From CAYRVF01 sp964427535 (lineage in GTDB: Bacteria > Chloroflexota > Ktedonobacteria > Ktedonobacterales > JADMIN01): 64,000 bases of DNA. Below, one piece after another: positions 50,330-59,036 of the stretch. The notes under the pieces were generated by a model, which made no database searches, was not told the origin of the DNA, and was given only the letters and a program-made list of their open reading frames with translations. The position numbers were made by a program, and so were the translations under genes. The stretch spans positions 11,332-75,331 of the forward strand of contig CAYRVF010000004.1 of NCBI GenBank assembly GCA_964427535.1, given 5' to 3'. Within the stretch, counting starts at the first letter, position 1. Each line of letters opens with the position of its first letter.

Positions 50330-51744
50330 ATTTGCGCTTCCTCGCTGGAGGCGAGCAGTTCCAGCACGCGCACCACCGCGACCTCGCGCGGAACGGCGTG
50401 CTGTTCTTTCGTGCGCAGGTCGCGCAGGGCAACCTCGTTGCGGGCGATCTCATCTGGCCCGAGGATGCAGACCACCGGGATGCCCTTGTTGCTGGCGAAA
50501 CGAATCTGCGTGCCGATGTCTCGCGGCTCGGCGTACACCTCCGTGCGGACGCCGCTGGCGCGCAGCACCGTGGCGAGGCTGAACGCTTCGGGCGCCAGCT
50601 CGGTGGAGAAGAGCGTGACCAGGGCCTGTGTGGTCGTGACGGCAACATCAGATTGCAGGCCGAGGATCTCCATCGCGGTGAAGATGCGCTCGATGCCGAA
50701 CGAGATGCCGACGCAGGGCAGGTCGCGCCCGAGGAACGCGCCGATGAGTTGGTCGTAGCGCCCGCCGCCCGCGATCGAGCCGATTGGCGCGCCAGCCGAG
50801 ATCACCTCGAAGATGGGGCCGGTGTAGTAGCCCAGGCCACGCACGAGTGAGAGGTCGAACCGAAAGCTTTCGGCAGGCACGTTCATTGCGGGCAGCGCAC
50901 GGAAGAGGGACCGCAGGTCGTCCAGCGCAGCCCGCCCCTGCTCGCTGGCGCCGACGACAGGATCGAGCCGCTCTAACAGCTCTTCCGGCGTACCGTCGAG
51001 GGCGAGCGTTTCGAGCAGTCGGTCAATTGTCTCGGGCTCCAGGCCGGTCTTCTCCAGCTCGGCCCGCACGCCGTCAGGTCCGATTTTGTCGAGCTTGTCG
51101 ATGGCGACGAAAACGCCGGTGCGCTGTTCCTCGACGACGCCGAGGCTCTCGAGCAGAGCGGCGAGAAGCTGGCGGTGATTGATGCGAATGATGAAGTCGG
51201 TGAAGCCGAGGCGCGTGAAGACCTCGTTCGCCATGCCCAGCATCTCCGCCTCGACCGTGACCGACCGGCTGCCCACGCAATCGACGTCGCACTGGAAGAA
51301 CTCGCGGAAGCGCCCACGCTGCGGACGATCGGCGCGCCACACCGGCTGCATCTGATAGCGGCGGAACGGGAGCAGAATCTCGTTCTGGTGCGCGGCGATG
51401 ACCCGCGCGAACGGCACGGTCAGGTCGTAGCGCAGCGCCTCGTCGGCGAACTGGCGGGAGAGCTCTCCCGCCCGCAGCCCCTGCTCACCCTCACCAAGCA
51501 GCGCACGCCCCGCCGATTCGAGGTCGCGTCCGCGCTTCAGCACACGGAAAAGCAGCCGCTCGCCTTCCTCGCCGTACTTGCCTTCGAGCACCGACGTGTT
51601 CTCGATGGCGGGCGTCTCCAGCGGCTCGTAGCCGTACCGCTCGAAGGTCTCGCGGAGCAGCGTGAAGACGCGGTTGCGACGGACGAGATCGCGCGGCAGA
51701 AAGTCGCGCGTGCCCTTGGCGTTGACGGGTGCGATGCGTGCCAT
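50326..51744 (-). CDS. hisS: Histidine-tRNA ligase
   Basis: A 472-residue class II synthetase that charges tRNA-His. The class II and histidine motifs are all present: GTRDFLPRDLVRRNRVFTLL at the N-terminus, RYDLTVPFARVIAAH, motif 2 VWRADRPQRGRFREFFQCDV, the histidine motif LVRGLGYYTGPIFEV, and SIAGGGRYDQLIG with FGIERI of motif 3. The anticodon-binding domain occupies the last 95 residues. It is somewhat longer than the usual 420-430 because of an insertion around residues 215-270 (PDGVRAELEKTGLEPETIDR). The gene is monocistronic here and convergent with the channel gene, sharing four stop-codon bases. Confidence 0.96.
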   Translation of the reverse strand: MARIAPVNAKGTRDFLPRDLVRRNRVFTLLRETFERYGYEPLETPAIENTSVLEGKYGEEGERLLFRVLKRGRDLESAGRALLGEGEQGLRAGELSRQFADEALRYDLTVPFARVIAAHQNEILLPFRRYQMQPVWRADRPQRGRFREFFQCDVDCVGSRSVTVEAEMLGMANEVFTRLGFTDFIIRINHRQLLAALLESLGVVEEQRTGVFVAIDKLDKIGPDGVRAELEKTGLEPETIDRLLETLALDGTPEELLERLDPVVGASEQGRAALDDLRSLFRALPAMNVPAESFRFDLSLVRGLGYYTGPIFEVISAGAPIGSIAGGGRYDQLIGAFLGRDLPCVGISFGIERIFTAMEILGLQSDVAVTTTQALVTLFSTELAPEAFSLATVLRASGVRTEVYAEPRDIGTQIRFASNKGIPVVCILGPDEIARNEVALRDLRTKEQHAVPREVAVVRVLELLASSEEAQI

Positions 51745-51905
51745 AAACGTGTGCTCGATTCCTACGATAACCGCGCGTATGCAGCGCGCGAGGGGGCAAT
51801 GGCTCAGTCGCGGCTCATGATATCACACAGCAGGAAGCGAGCGGCGTCAGGGAGGGCGGTGCCGATCCATAGAAGCGCCGCCGCTGGAGACACACGACGT
51901 ACTCG

Positions 51906-52901
51906 TCAACCGCGCGACTGTGAGACCCGCGCGCCGAGCCAGCTCGCCACGTCGCGAACGAACTCGCCGGGCAACTCCTCTTGCGGCAGGGAGCCGCTGT
52001 CGTAGACCCGTAACTCGGCCTGCGGATTCGCCTGCCGGAAAGCGCGCGCGTGCTCTAGCGGCGTGAAGCGCGAGTTCTGCCCCCACAGCAGCAGAATCGG
52101 CATACGCAGCGATTCCCACGCCTCCTGCACGGGGGTGTCGAGCGTGCCGGCGACGAAGCTTGCGGGAGCGAAGCGCGCGCCCGGCTGGTGCGCCATGGTG
52201 TAGTAGTAGTCGATCAGGTCGTCGCTCAGCTCCACGTTCTTGCCGTAGACCTGCTTGAGGAAGTAGCGGATGCTCGGGCGCGAGACGATGCCGTTGTAGA
52301 TGCCCTCGCCGACGAGCGGAGTCCGCAGCATCCCGCGCCAGAACCGCCGTGGAGGCGTGTCGCCGTTGCCAGCGAGATCTTCGATGCCGGTGGGCTCGAT
52401 GAGCACGAGCCGCTCAAACAGGCTGGGGCGCGCGGCGGCCATGCGAATGGTGAACGCCGCGCCCAGGCCCGAGGCGACCACGCGCACCGGATGGTCCGCG
52501 CCGCCAACCACCTGACGTACGAAATCCTGAATCAGGTCTTCGTAGAGTTGCGGTGTGTAGACGATGGCGGGCCGCTCAGACAGGCCGAAGCCCAGCAGAT
52601 CGAAGGCGTAGACGCGATAGTTCTGCGAGAGCAGGTCGAAGACGCGCCGGTACTCGAACGACGACGCGCCGGCGTAGATGCCATGAACCAGCACCAGCGG
52701 CTCGCCACGTCCTTTCACGGCATAGGCGATATCGCCCTGGCTCCAGGCAAAGCGCCCATGTTCGCCGTCGAGCACACTGCGCGCTTCACCCGCGTTCGCC
52801 ATGCTCAGGCGGTTGATGAGCGCGAGCGCGCTGGCGCTTCCAGCGGTGACGAGCGCCGCGATCTGCCAGCCCGCCATTCCCTGCCGCTTTGCGCTTGGCA
52901 T
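51906..52901 (-). CDS. Alpha/beta hydrolase-fold protein that lacks its catalytic triad
   Basis: A 331-residue protein with an N-terminal hydrophobic segment (GWQIAALVTAGSASALALIN) and an alpha/beta-hydrolase fold: the segment PLVLVHGIYAGASSFEYRRV, then YAFDLLGFGLSERP, a 120-residue lid, and the C-terminal region. At the three catalytic positions it does not carry the usual residues: the nucleophile elbow reads VVASGLGA with Gly145 where Ser is expected, the acid position in LLLWGQNSRFTP has Ser instead of Asp, and the His position in YDSGSLPQEELP has Ser. The fold is otherwise intact and the frame is long and clean, so this is a conserved pseudoenzyme or a divergent activity, not decay. Confidence 0.88.
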   Translation of the reverse strand: MPSAKRQGMAGWQIAALVTAGSASALALINRLSMANAGEARSVLDGEHGRFAWSQGDIAYAVKGRGEPLVLVHGIYAGASSFEYRRVFDLLSQNYRVYAFDLLGFGLSERPAIVYTPQLYEDLIQDFVRQVVGGADHPVRVVASGLGAAFTIRMAAARPSLFERLVLIEPTGIEDLAGNGDTPPRRFWRGMLRTPLVGEGIYNGIVSRPSIRYFLKQVYGKNVELSDDLIDYYYTMAHQPGARFAPASFVAGTLDTPVQEAWESLRMPILLLWGQNSRFTPLEHARAFRQANPQAELRVYDSGSLPQEELPGEFVRDVASWLGARVSQSRG

Positions 52902-53221
52902 ACTGCTGCTCCTCCTTCACAGTCCCATCCAAAGGACCGATATATCGTAGTGTGTAGATATCTCTCAGGGTGTGTTTCTCAAGTATAGCAATAGCTTGTG
53001 AGAGGCGCCGTCCTCTGGTCCGCACAGGCCGTGCCGCCTGCCGCCGAGAAGTCCTGTCGCGCATGCGGCGTGCGCTATGCTGAGCGCGCGGCGGCTGGAT
53101 GCGAGAGGGACACGTTACACCAGCGCCGCCGCTTCGTTGCAGCGGGTAGACGGCGCGCGGCATCTCACGGCGCCCGGGAGGCGACGAGGCACTGCGACGG
53201 ACGGTGCAGGGGGAGAGGGCA
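52902..53221. other. Intergenic region between divergent genes
   Basis: About 320 bases between the alpha/beta-hydrolase-like gene and the GT87-type gene. It has a G-rich ribosome binding site for the latter at its right end. No gene, repeat or RNA is recognised. Confidence 0.4.
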
Positions 53222-54637
53222 GTGGTGGCAACGGGAGCACAGACACGGCCGCCTTCGAGGCGCCTGGCGCCGGTGGTGAGCGCGCTGGCTCTGCTCTGCG
53301 TAGTCGCCGCCGCGGCCAGCTGGGGGCACGCGCTGGGAGGTATGTTCCACTCTGAGGCCGGACGCTACGACTTCTCCACCTACTACGCCGCTGCCGCCGC
53401 ACTCCACACCGATCCGCACGCGAATATCTACTCGGCCGCGGTGCTCGCGCCGATTGGGGACTCCGCACGCGTGCTCGTGCGCCCACCGCTGCCATATGTG
53501 TATCCGCCGCTCTTCGCGATCGCCCTCAGTCCGCTGACGGCGCTGTCGTTCCAGGTGCTCTCGCGCCTGTGGCTGCTCTTCAACGCGCTCGCCTGGCTGG
53601 GCGTCACGCTGCTGTTGGCGCGCGAAGTCTACGTGCATCTGGGCGAGCCGCTCCGCCAGCGCCTGGGCACTCAGGGCGTCACAGGACGAGTGGGAGGCGA
53701 GCTTCGCGCCGGTCTCACCAATCCGGCGGTGCATGTCGCCCTGGCACTCGCCGCGCTCGTCAGCCTACTATGGACGCCGCTCACGCAGACGCTGCTGACC
53801 GGGCAGATCGACTTGCTGGTGCTGGTGCCGCTCGCGCTCGTCCCCGAGTTGACCAGACGGCGACACGAGCGCTGGGTAGGCGTGTTGATCGCGCTGGCGG
53901 CGATGCTCAAGTTCACGCCGGCGATACTGCTGGTGTATCTCGCGCTGCGGCGCCGCTGGCACGCGCTGGGTGCCGCCGTGCTCACCCTGGCCGCGCTCGC
54001 GCTCGGCAGCGCCGCTCTTGTCGGACCAGCGAACCTCGCGCGGGCGCTCTCTGCCGCTTTGCGAACCGGCTCGGGCGACGCCGCGCTGGGACAGAACGAG
54101 GCGCTTGTCTCTCCGCTGCACGGCATTCCGGTTGCCAGCTTCGTCGTGCTGGCGGCGCTCGCGCTCGTCCTCTGCGCCGTGCTGGTGAGCCGTCGCCACG
54201 CGGTCACGTCGCCCAAAGCGCCAGGGCACGAAGAGGCAGCGTACGGCGTGGCGCTGTGCGCGCTGCTGCTGCTCGCGCCAACGGCCTGGGTGCATCACTA
54301 CGCGTGGATGCTCCCCGCCGCGCTGCTCGCCCTCAGTCTCACACTCGCGCACACGCTGAGGACCGGGCACGGTAGAGCCGCCGTACTCGTCGCGGCGCTG
54401 GCCTACGTCTTCCTCGGGGTGGCGCTCCCCTATGCCTGGGACACCGACCCCCACCCGGCCGTCTCGACGCTGCTCGGCATGCCGCTGCGTCCGGTGGCGC
54501 TGGAACTTCGCGCGCTGGGCTCGGTGCTGGTGCTCGGTCTCCTTGCGCGCACGATGCGCCTGCCCGCCAGTCTTGCCACGGCCTCCACAGACAGCGCCCC
54601 CTCGCAGGTACAGGCCGACGTGAGCGCGCACGCCTAG
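53222..54637 (+). CDS. GT87-type (DUF2029) polyprenyl-phosphate sugar transferase-like membrane protein
   Basis: About 471 residues if GTG 53222 is used, since GGAG lies seven bases upstream; GTG 53204 and 53225 are alternatives. The protein has about ten hydrophobic spans. The GT87 marks are YDFSTYYAAAAALHTDPHAN in the first outside loop, with the catalytic Asp next to FSTYY, then YVYPPLFAIALSPLTALSF and LTQTLLTGQIDLLVLVPLA with LAAMLKFTPAILLVYL. Such enzymes add mannose or arabinose from a polyprenyl donor to cell-envelope glycans. The acceptor is unknown. The C-terminus ends shortly after the last helix. Confidence 0.85.
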   Translation: MVATGAQTRPPSRRLAPVVSALALLCVVAAAASWGHALGGMFHSEAGRYDFSTYYAAAAALHTDPHANIYSAAVLAPIGDSARVLVRPPLPYVYPPLFAIALSPLTALSFQVLSRLWLLFNALAWLGVTLLLAREVYVHLGEPLRQRLGTQGVTGRVGGELRAGLTNPAVHVALALAALVSLLWTPLTQTLLTGQIDLLVLVPLALVPELTRRRHERWVGVLIALAAMLKFTPAILLVYLALRRRWHALGAAVLTLAALALGSAALVGPANLARALSAALRTGSGDAALGQNEALVSPLHGIPVASFVVLAALALVLCAVLVSRRHAVTSPKAPGHEEAAYGVALCALLLLAPTAWVHHYAWMLPAALLALSLTLAHTLRTGHGRAAVLVAALAYVFLGVALPYAWDTDPHPAVSTLLGMPLRPVALELRALGSVLVLGLLARTMRLPASLATASTDSAPSQVQADVSAHA

Positions 54638-54726
54638 CGAGAGTTGCGCCATTCGCCGCGACTGCCCGCCACCGTACACCTCCTTTCTCGGTGCAAGGGG
54701 TGATGTGCTGCGCATCGGAAGAGCGC

Positions 54727-54750
54727 GGGCGAGGCAAGCCTCGCCCCTAC
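54727..54750. repeat. Palindromic intergenic repeat, family C copy 2
   Basis: GGGCGAGGC (54727-54735), AA, GCCTCGCCC (54738-54746), CTAC: a perfect 9-bp stem followed by the common CTAC end. Compared with copy 3 at 20590-20609 both arms differ by one base in a compensating way (GAGGC/GCCTC versus AAGGC/GCCTT). A degenerate family B stretch lies at 54812-54850. Both are in the 309-base gap ahead of the PIMT-like gene. Confidence 0.7.
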
Positions 54751-54865
54751 AGAACGTCGCGTCAGAGGCGGCTCGATCAATGCCCCACCGCGCGAATGCC
54801 TGATTTGCGGCCCCTTCCCCGGAGGGAAGGAGGTTGGGGGGTAGGTTCTGCCAGCCGCTCGTGGG

Positions 54866-54871
54866 TATAAT
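54866..54871 (+). promoter_or_regulatory. -10 box (TATAAT) ahead of the PIMT-like gene
   Basis: A perfect TATAAT lies 76 bases before the start codon. The matching -35 position (54843-54848, AGGTTC) is poor, so this may depend on an activator or be chance. Confidence 0.45.
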
Positions 54872-54946
54872 GCGGTAGACTTCGTGTCGGTTCGTCCGTC
54901 TCCCCTCAGAATGCGACGCGACACCGCGAAAGGAGAGCACGGAGCG

Positions 54947-56194
54947 ATGAGCGAGCAGCTATTCTCTGGCCAGGAGGGCCTTCCGCCGAAGGATGCGGCG
55001 ATGGCGATGCGCCAGCGTCTCGTCGACCAACTGCGGACCGACGGCGCGTTGCATGACCCAGAGGTTGAACATGCGATCTCGGTCGTGCCCCGTCACCGCT
55101 TTCTGCCGGGCCTTCCTCTGGAGCAATCGTATGCCGATACCGCCGTCTCGACGCGGTTTGAGCGCGAGGTGCCGATCAGCGCGGCCTCACAGCCGGGCAT
55201 CGTGGCGCTCATGCTGGAGCAGGCGCGAGTCGAGCCGGGGATGCGAGTGCTCGAGATCGGCGCGGGCACAGGGTACAACGCCGCCTTGCTCGCCGAGCTG
55301 GTCGGCCCCACCGGGCAAGTGGTGACGGTGGACATCGACGAAGACATCACTCGCGACGCGAGCGCGCATCTCGCCAGCGCAGGCTATCCTGAGGTCGTCG
55401 TCGAGACGGGCGACGGTGCGGCTGGCTGGCCGGCGCTGGCCCCCTATGATCGCATCGAGCTGACGGTCGGCGCCCCGGATATCAGTCCGACGTGGTTCAG
55501 TCAACTGCGGGACGGCGGCCTGCTGGTGTTGCCGCTACAGCTTGGGCTTGGCGATCTGAGCGTCGCATTTCGCAAGCATGGCGAGATGCTGCTGAGCGAG
55601 TCTGTCGTGCCATGCGGCTTCATGTCGCTGCGCGGGGGCAGCGCGGGACCGAGCCGCTGGGCGACGCTCCCCAACGGGTGGCGGCTCGCCAGCACTCGCG
55701 CGGAGGCCATCGCTCCGACGGTGTACCAGTTGCTGACCACACGCCCGCGCCGCCGTCTCAACGCCAGACCCCTGCCCATGCTAATGCAGCACCTCGGCCT
55801 CGTCGAGCCTGATGCGATCACCCTCTGGCCGAACCCGATCCGCGTACTACGCACAAAAACGCATGAGACAGATGGCAGGAACGCCCTCTCGAATGGTCGT
55901 GTCCCTGCCACGCGGCCCCGCTATGGCATCTACCGGGAGGGACCCGACGGACCCTCGCTTGCGCTCTACTCGCCACACCTGCCGGTCGCACTCACATTCG
56001 GCGGGACGGCGGCCAGCGACACTCTCGAAGCGCTGGAGCAGCTCGCGCGCGCGGGGCGGCTGCGGCCACCCGCAAGCTGGCAAATCGCAGCCTATCCACG
56101 CACATCGACAGCCTTGCCACCAGCGCCGACCGAGCCAGGCACACTCCGCATCGCGCGTTCCGCGTTCATCTACGACGTCGTGTATGCGGGGTGA
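54947..56194 (+). CDS. Protein-L-isoaspartate O-methyltransferase-like protein with a long C-terminal extension
   Basis: A 415-residue protein started at 54947 (MSEQLFSGQE), with AAAGGAGAG about 10 bases upstream. The first 210 residues are a PIMT-type SAM methyltransferase: VEHAISVVPRHRFLPGL, SQPGIVALMLEQARVEPGMR, the SAM motif VLEIGAGTGYNAALLAELVG, then VTVDIDED and VETGDGAAGWP with the later LLVLPLQLG. PIMT uses SAM to repair isoaspartyl residues in aged proteins. The remaining 200 residues form an extra domain, seen in Chloroflexota and Actinobacteria PIMT homologues, whose role is unknown; so the target may be something other than isoaspartate. Confidence 0.88.
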   Translation: MSEQLFSGQEGLPPKDAAMAMRQRLVDQLRTDGALHDPEVEHAISVVPRHRFLPGLPLEQSYADTAVSTRFEREVPISAASQPGIVALMLEQARVEPGMRVLEIGAGTGYNAALLAELVGPTGQVVTVDIDEDITRDASAHLASAGYPEVVVETGDGAAGWPALAPYDRIELTVGAPDISPTWFSQLRDGGLLVLPLQLGLGDLSVAFRKHGEMLLSESVVPCGFMSLRGGSAGPSRWATLPNGWRLASTRAEAIAPTVYQLLTTRPRRRLNARPLPMLMQHLGLVEPDAITLWPNPIRVLRTKTHETDGRNALSNGRVPATRPRYGIYREGPDGPSLALYSPHLPVALTFGGTAASDTLEALEQLARAGRLRPPASWQIAAYPRTSTALPPAPTEPGTLRIARSAFIYDVVYAG

Positions 56195-56224
56195 GTGCTG
56201 AGAGGGAGCCAACCGCGCCCTACG

Positions 56225-57268
56225 CTAGCGGCGAGTTGAGACGCGGACGGCGACGGATACCTCTTTGGATTGCGGGCCGTTGGGGCCGGGACGGATCAGC
56301 GCGATGCGCACGCGGGCACCGTCGTTCATGCGCTCGAGATTGCGCCGCAGATCTTCGACGACCGCGATGGGGTGATCGTCGAGCCGGTAGAGGATATCGC
56401 CCGGCTGGATGCCCGCATGCTCGGCGGGACTCCCCGGAATGACCTGCGCCACCTGCACGGCCATCTCTTTCTCGATATGGAACGCGCGCCGCAGCGATTG
56501 GGGCAGCGTCCCCGCCTGCACGGCCACGCCGATGACCGGCCGCCGCACCTCGCCGTCACGCATCAGCCGCGAGGCAACCCAGGTGACGGTGTTGATCGGG
56601 ATGGCGAACGAGAGGCCCTGCGCCATCTGCACCACGGCGACGTTGATGCCAACCACCTCGCCGACCGAGTTCACCAGCGGTCCGCCAGAGTTGCCGGGGT
56701 TGACCGCCGCGTCGGTCTGGATGATGTCTTCGATCATCTGGCCGCCGAAGCCTGGCAAGGTCCGGTGCAGCGCGCTGACGATGCCGGTCGTCACCGTGCT
56801 CTGCAGGCCGACGGGGCTGCCGATGGCGATGACGAGCTGGCCCACCTGCAACGTGTCGGAGTTGCCAAGCTTGGCCGCCTTCAGCGTGTGCCCGGCTTGA
56901 GGTGCGATACGAACGACCGCGACATCCGTATCGGGGTCGGTGCCAACCAGGTCGGCGGGCAGATCGCGTCCATCGGCCAGCGTGACGACGAGCCGCCGCG
57001 CGCCGTCGACCACGTGCGCGTTCGTCAGGATGTAGCCGTCCGGGGCGAAGATCACGCCCGAGCCCGCCCCTTCGGCGAGGCGCGAGACGGGACCGAGCGG
57101 CGAGCGCTCCGTCACGGTCTTGGTCACGCCAATCTGCACGACCGCCGGGCCAACCTTCTCGACAACCGATATGATGGTACGCGAGTAGCTATCCAGCGCG
57201 GAGGCGTCAGTGGCGACCCGTGACGCCTCCGCCTGCTGCTCATCGCGTGAATGTCCGAACCAGGCCAT
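56225..57268 (-). CDS. Trypsin-like serine protease of the HtrA/DegP family, cytoplasmic form
   Basis: A 347-residue protease-chaperone. The trypsin-like domain shows the full triad: His85 in ILTNAHVVD, Asp115 in TDVAVVRI, and Ser194 in NPGNSGGPL, preceded by GAGSGVIFAPDGYILTN and IGSPVGLQSTVTTGIVS. A single PDZ domain covers about 245-335 (VIPGSPAEHAGIQPGDILYR). In contrast to most HtrA proteins there is no signal peptide or membrane helix: the protein starts MAWFGHSRDEQQAEASR and goes straight into the protease domain, so it probably acts in the cytoplasm. The start has GGGGAGG seven bases upstream. Confidence 0.94.
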   Translation of the reverse strand: MAWFGHSRDEQQAEASRVATDASALDSYSRTIISVVEKVGPAVVQIGVTKTVTERSPLGPVSRLAEGAGSGVIFAPDGYILTNAHVVDGARRLVVTLADGRDLPADLVGTDPDTDVAVVRIAPQAGHTLKAAKLGNSDTLQVGQLVIAIGSPVGLQSTVTTGIVSALHRTLPGFGGQMIEDIIQTDAAVNPGNSGGPLVNSVGEVVGINVAVVQMAQGLSFAIPINTVTWVASRLMRDGEVRRPVIGVAVQAGTLPQSLRRAFHIEKEMAVQVAQVIPGSPAEHAGIQPGDILYRLDDHPIAVVEDLRRNLERMNDGARVRIALIRPGPNGPQSKEVSVAVRVSTRR

Positions 57269-57592
57269 AACGACTGCCTCCCCGACTACTCTCTGCCGCC
57301 GCTCTCAACACCTGATATACGCGTACGTGTGTGATTCGCTCCAACAGCCGCCGGTGTTGCGCCGGGCGAGAAAGATTATACGGCACGAGCGTACGGTATG
57401 TGCGAAACCTCCCCCTCAACCTGCTCCCCTTGGAGGGATGGGGGCGCGAGGTGGGCGATGGTCGCGAAGGGCATGGGTTCATCCACCCGCCGTTCACTCA
57501 CCCTGTAAATGGGAAAGAACCTCGCACATCTCCGGCGCTTGCCGCCTCGTGCTGCGGGCGGTACACTGCGGGTATCCACCAGCGGAGGAAGC
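57269..57592. other. Intergenic region between the HtrA and sigma factor genes
   Basis: About 320 bases between divergent genes. It contains a degenerate family B stretch around 57409-57445 (CTCCCCTTGGAGGGATGGGGG) and GGAGGAAGC just before the sigma factor start. No gene or RNA is recognised. Confidence 0.45.
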
Positions 57593-58267
57593 ATGTTTCA
57601 TCAGCGGCCACCCGACGACGGGAAGCGGTCCCGGAAAGCCGCGACAGAGCTGGACCTCGTGCGACGGAGCCAGCAGGGTGACCGTGCGGCATTCAACCAG
57701 CTTCTCGAACAGCATCAGGGCGTGGCGTACGCCCTGGCGCTGCGCATGCTGGGCGAGCCTGAGACAGCAGCGGACGTGACGCAAGAGGCGTTCCTCTCCG
57801 CCTTCCGCGCGATCTCGTCCTTCTCGGGCACCTCATTTCGCGCGTGGCTGATGCGCATCGTCAGCAACGCCTGCTATGACGTGTTTCGCCGTCGTGGACG
57901 ACGTGCCGAGACGTCGCTCGACGCGCTGCTCGACCCTGCCGACGATACCGCCTCGGGGGCGTCTGACGCCGCCCTGCCGTCCGCGCTTGTCGATGCCGAC
58001 AACACGCCTGAGCGCACAGCCCTGCGCGTCGAGGTCGTCGAGACGATCCAGGCGGCGCTGCTGGAGCTGCCAGACGACCAGCGTCTGGCGGTCATTCTCA
58101 GCGATGTGCAGGGAATGCGCTACGACGAGATCGCCACCATCCTGAATGTGCCCATCGGCACCGTCAAGTCGCGCATCGCCCGTGGACGCACCCAGCTCCG
58201 CGTATTGTTGACGCGCGACGGGGAACTCTTTACGCCCGCGGAGCGTCCTGCTTCCGAGAGCACTTAG
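57593..58267 (+). CDS. ECF-type RNA polymerase sigma factor
   Basis: A 224-residue extracytoplasmic-function sigma factor. Region 2 is seen in LVRRSQQGDRAAFNQLLEQH, then ETAADVTQEAFLSAFRAISS and FRAWLMRIVSNACYDVFRRR; region 4 in LLELPDDQRLAVILSDVQGM and IGTVKSRIARGRTQLRVLL, with the helix-turn-helix. The start at 57593 (MFHQRPPDDG) has GGAGGAAGC directly upstream; the frame back to 57509 is not coding. An anti-sigma factor gene follows 17 bases after the stop, a standard operon, so the two likely form a regulated pair. The stimulus is unknown. Confidence 0.95.
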   Translation: MFHQRPPDDGKRSRKAATELDLVRRSQQGDRAAFNQLLEQHQGVAYALALRMLGEPETAADVTQEAFLSAFRAISSFSGTSFRAWLMRIVSNACYDVFRRRGRRAETSLDALLDPADDTASGASDAALPSALVDADNTPERTALRVEVVETIQAALLELPDDQRLAVILSDVQGMRYDEIATILNVPIGTVKSRIARGRTQLRVLLTRDGELFTPAERPASEST

Positions 58268-58284
58268 ACGAAGGTTGACGCACG

Positions 58285-59019
58285 ATGAAGCAGCAGCGGA
58301 CAGGTGAGTTCGAGCACGACGGCGCGGTATCTGAGGAGCAGCGTGAGCGCCTCTCAGCGTATCTTGACCGCGAGTTAGCGCCTGATGAGCATACCGCCAT
58401 TGAGCGCCACCTCGCGGGCTGCCGGGCATGCCAGCAGGCGCTCTCTGAGCTGCGGAACGTGCGGTCGCTGCTCGCCGCCCTGCCCCAGCCGGTGCCGCCT
58501 CGCAGCCTGCTGTTGCCGCTGACGGAGAACGAGAACTCCGGCGATCTGGGTACGCCCGACCAGCTCAAAGTGCCGGTCGCGCACATCTCGGTTCGGCGTC
58601 CGGCTCCCCGGCTGGCGGTCGCGGCACAGTGGTGTGGGTCGCTGGCGGCGGCGCTGGGTCTGCTGCTGCTCGGCGGCACGCTGCTGCTCGGCGGGCACTC
58701 TGGCCACATGACAGCAACCGCCAGCCGGGCTGCGGCAGGGGCAGTCAGCCCCACCCAGACCCCCGAGCCGCCTACCCCATCTGGTGGCGCAGGTCCGTTC
58801 AACCGTAATGTACCAACCGTCAAGTCACCCACGGCCACGGTGCCGGCAGATGCTACTCCGCAACCAACGCCTTCAGCGCCACCAACGCAGCAGGCAGAAC
58901 CAGAGATAACTACTGGCGAGCCTGCCGTCGTGCCGATCACCGGTGCCGCGCTGGCGGGCGGCGGAGCAGTGCTGCTTGTGGCGGGGACCGCCGTGCGCCG
59001 CTCGCGTCCGCGTGAGTAG
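58285..59019 (+). CDS. Zinc-finger (zf-HC2) anti-sigma factor with two membrane spans
   Basis: A 244-residue protein beginning with a zf-HC2 anti-sigma domain: LSAYLDRELAPDEHTAIERH and the HxxxCxxC zinc motif in HLAGCRACQQAL. A hydrophobic span follows at about 124-145 (LAAALGLLLLGGTLLLGG), then a Pro/Thr-rich linker outside, and a final hydrophobic stretch (ITGAALAGGGAVLLVAGTAV) with a basic tail. It should hold the sigma factor at the membrane and release it on a signal, as in known ECF/anti-sigma pairs. It starts 17 bases after the sigma gene and is convergent with the MaoC gene, 17 bases apart. Confidence 0.92.
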   Translation: MKQQRTGEFEHDGAVSEEQRERLSAYLDRELAPDEHTAIERHLAGCRACQQALSELRNVRSLLAALPQPVPPRSLLLPLTENENSGDLGTPDQLKVPVAHISVRRPAPRLAVAAQWCGSLAAALGLLLLGGTLLLGGHSGHMTATASRAAAGAVSPTQTPEPPTPSGGAGPFNRNVPTVKSPTATVPADATPQPTPSAPPTQQAEPEITTGEPAVVPITGAALAGGGAVLLVAGTAVRRSRPRE

Positions 59020-59036
59020 CCTTCCGCCCCTCTCGG

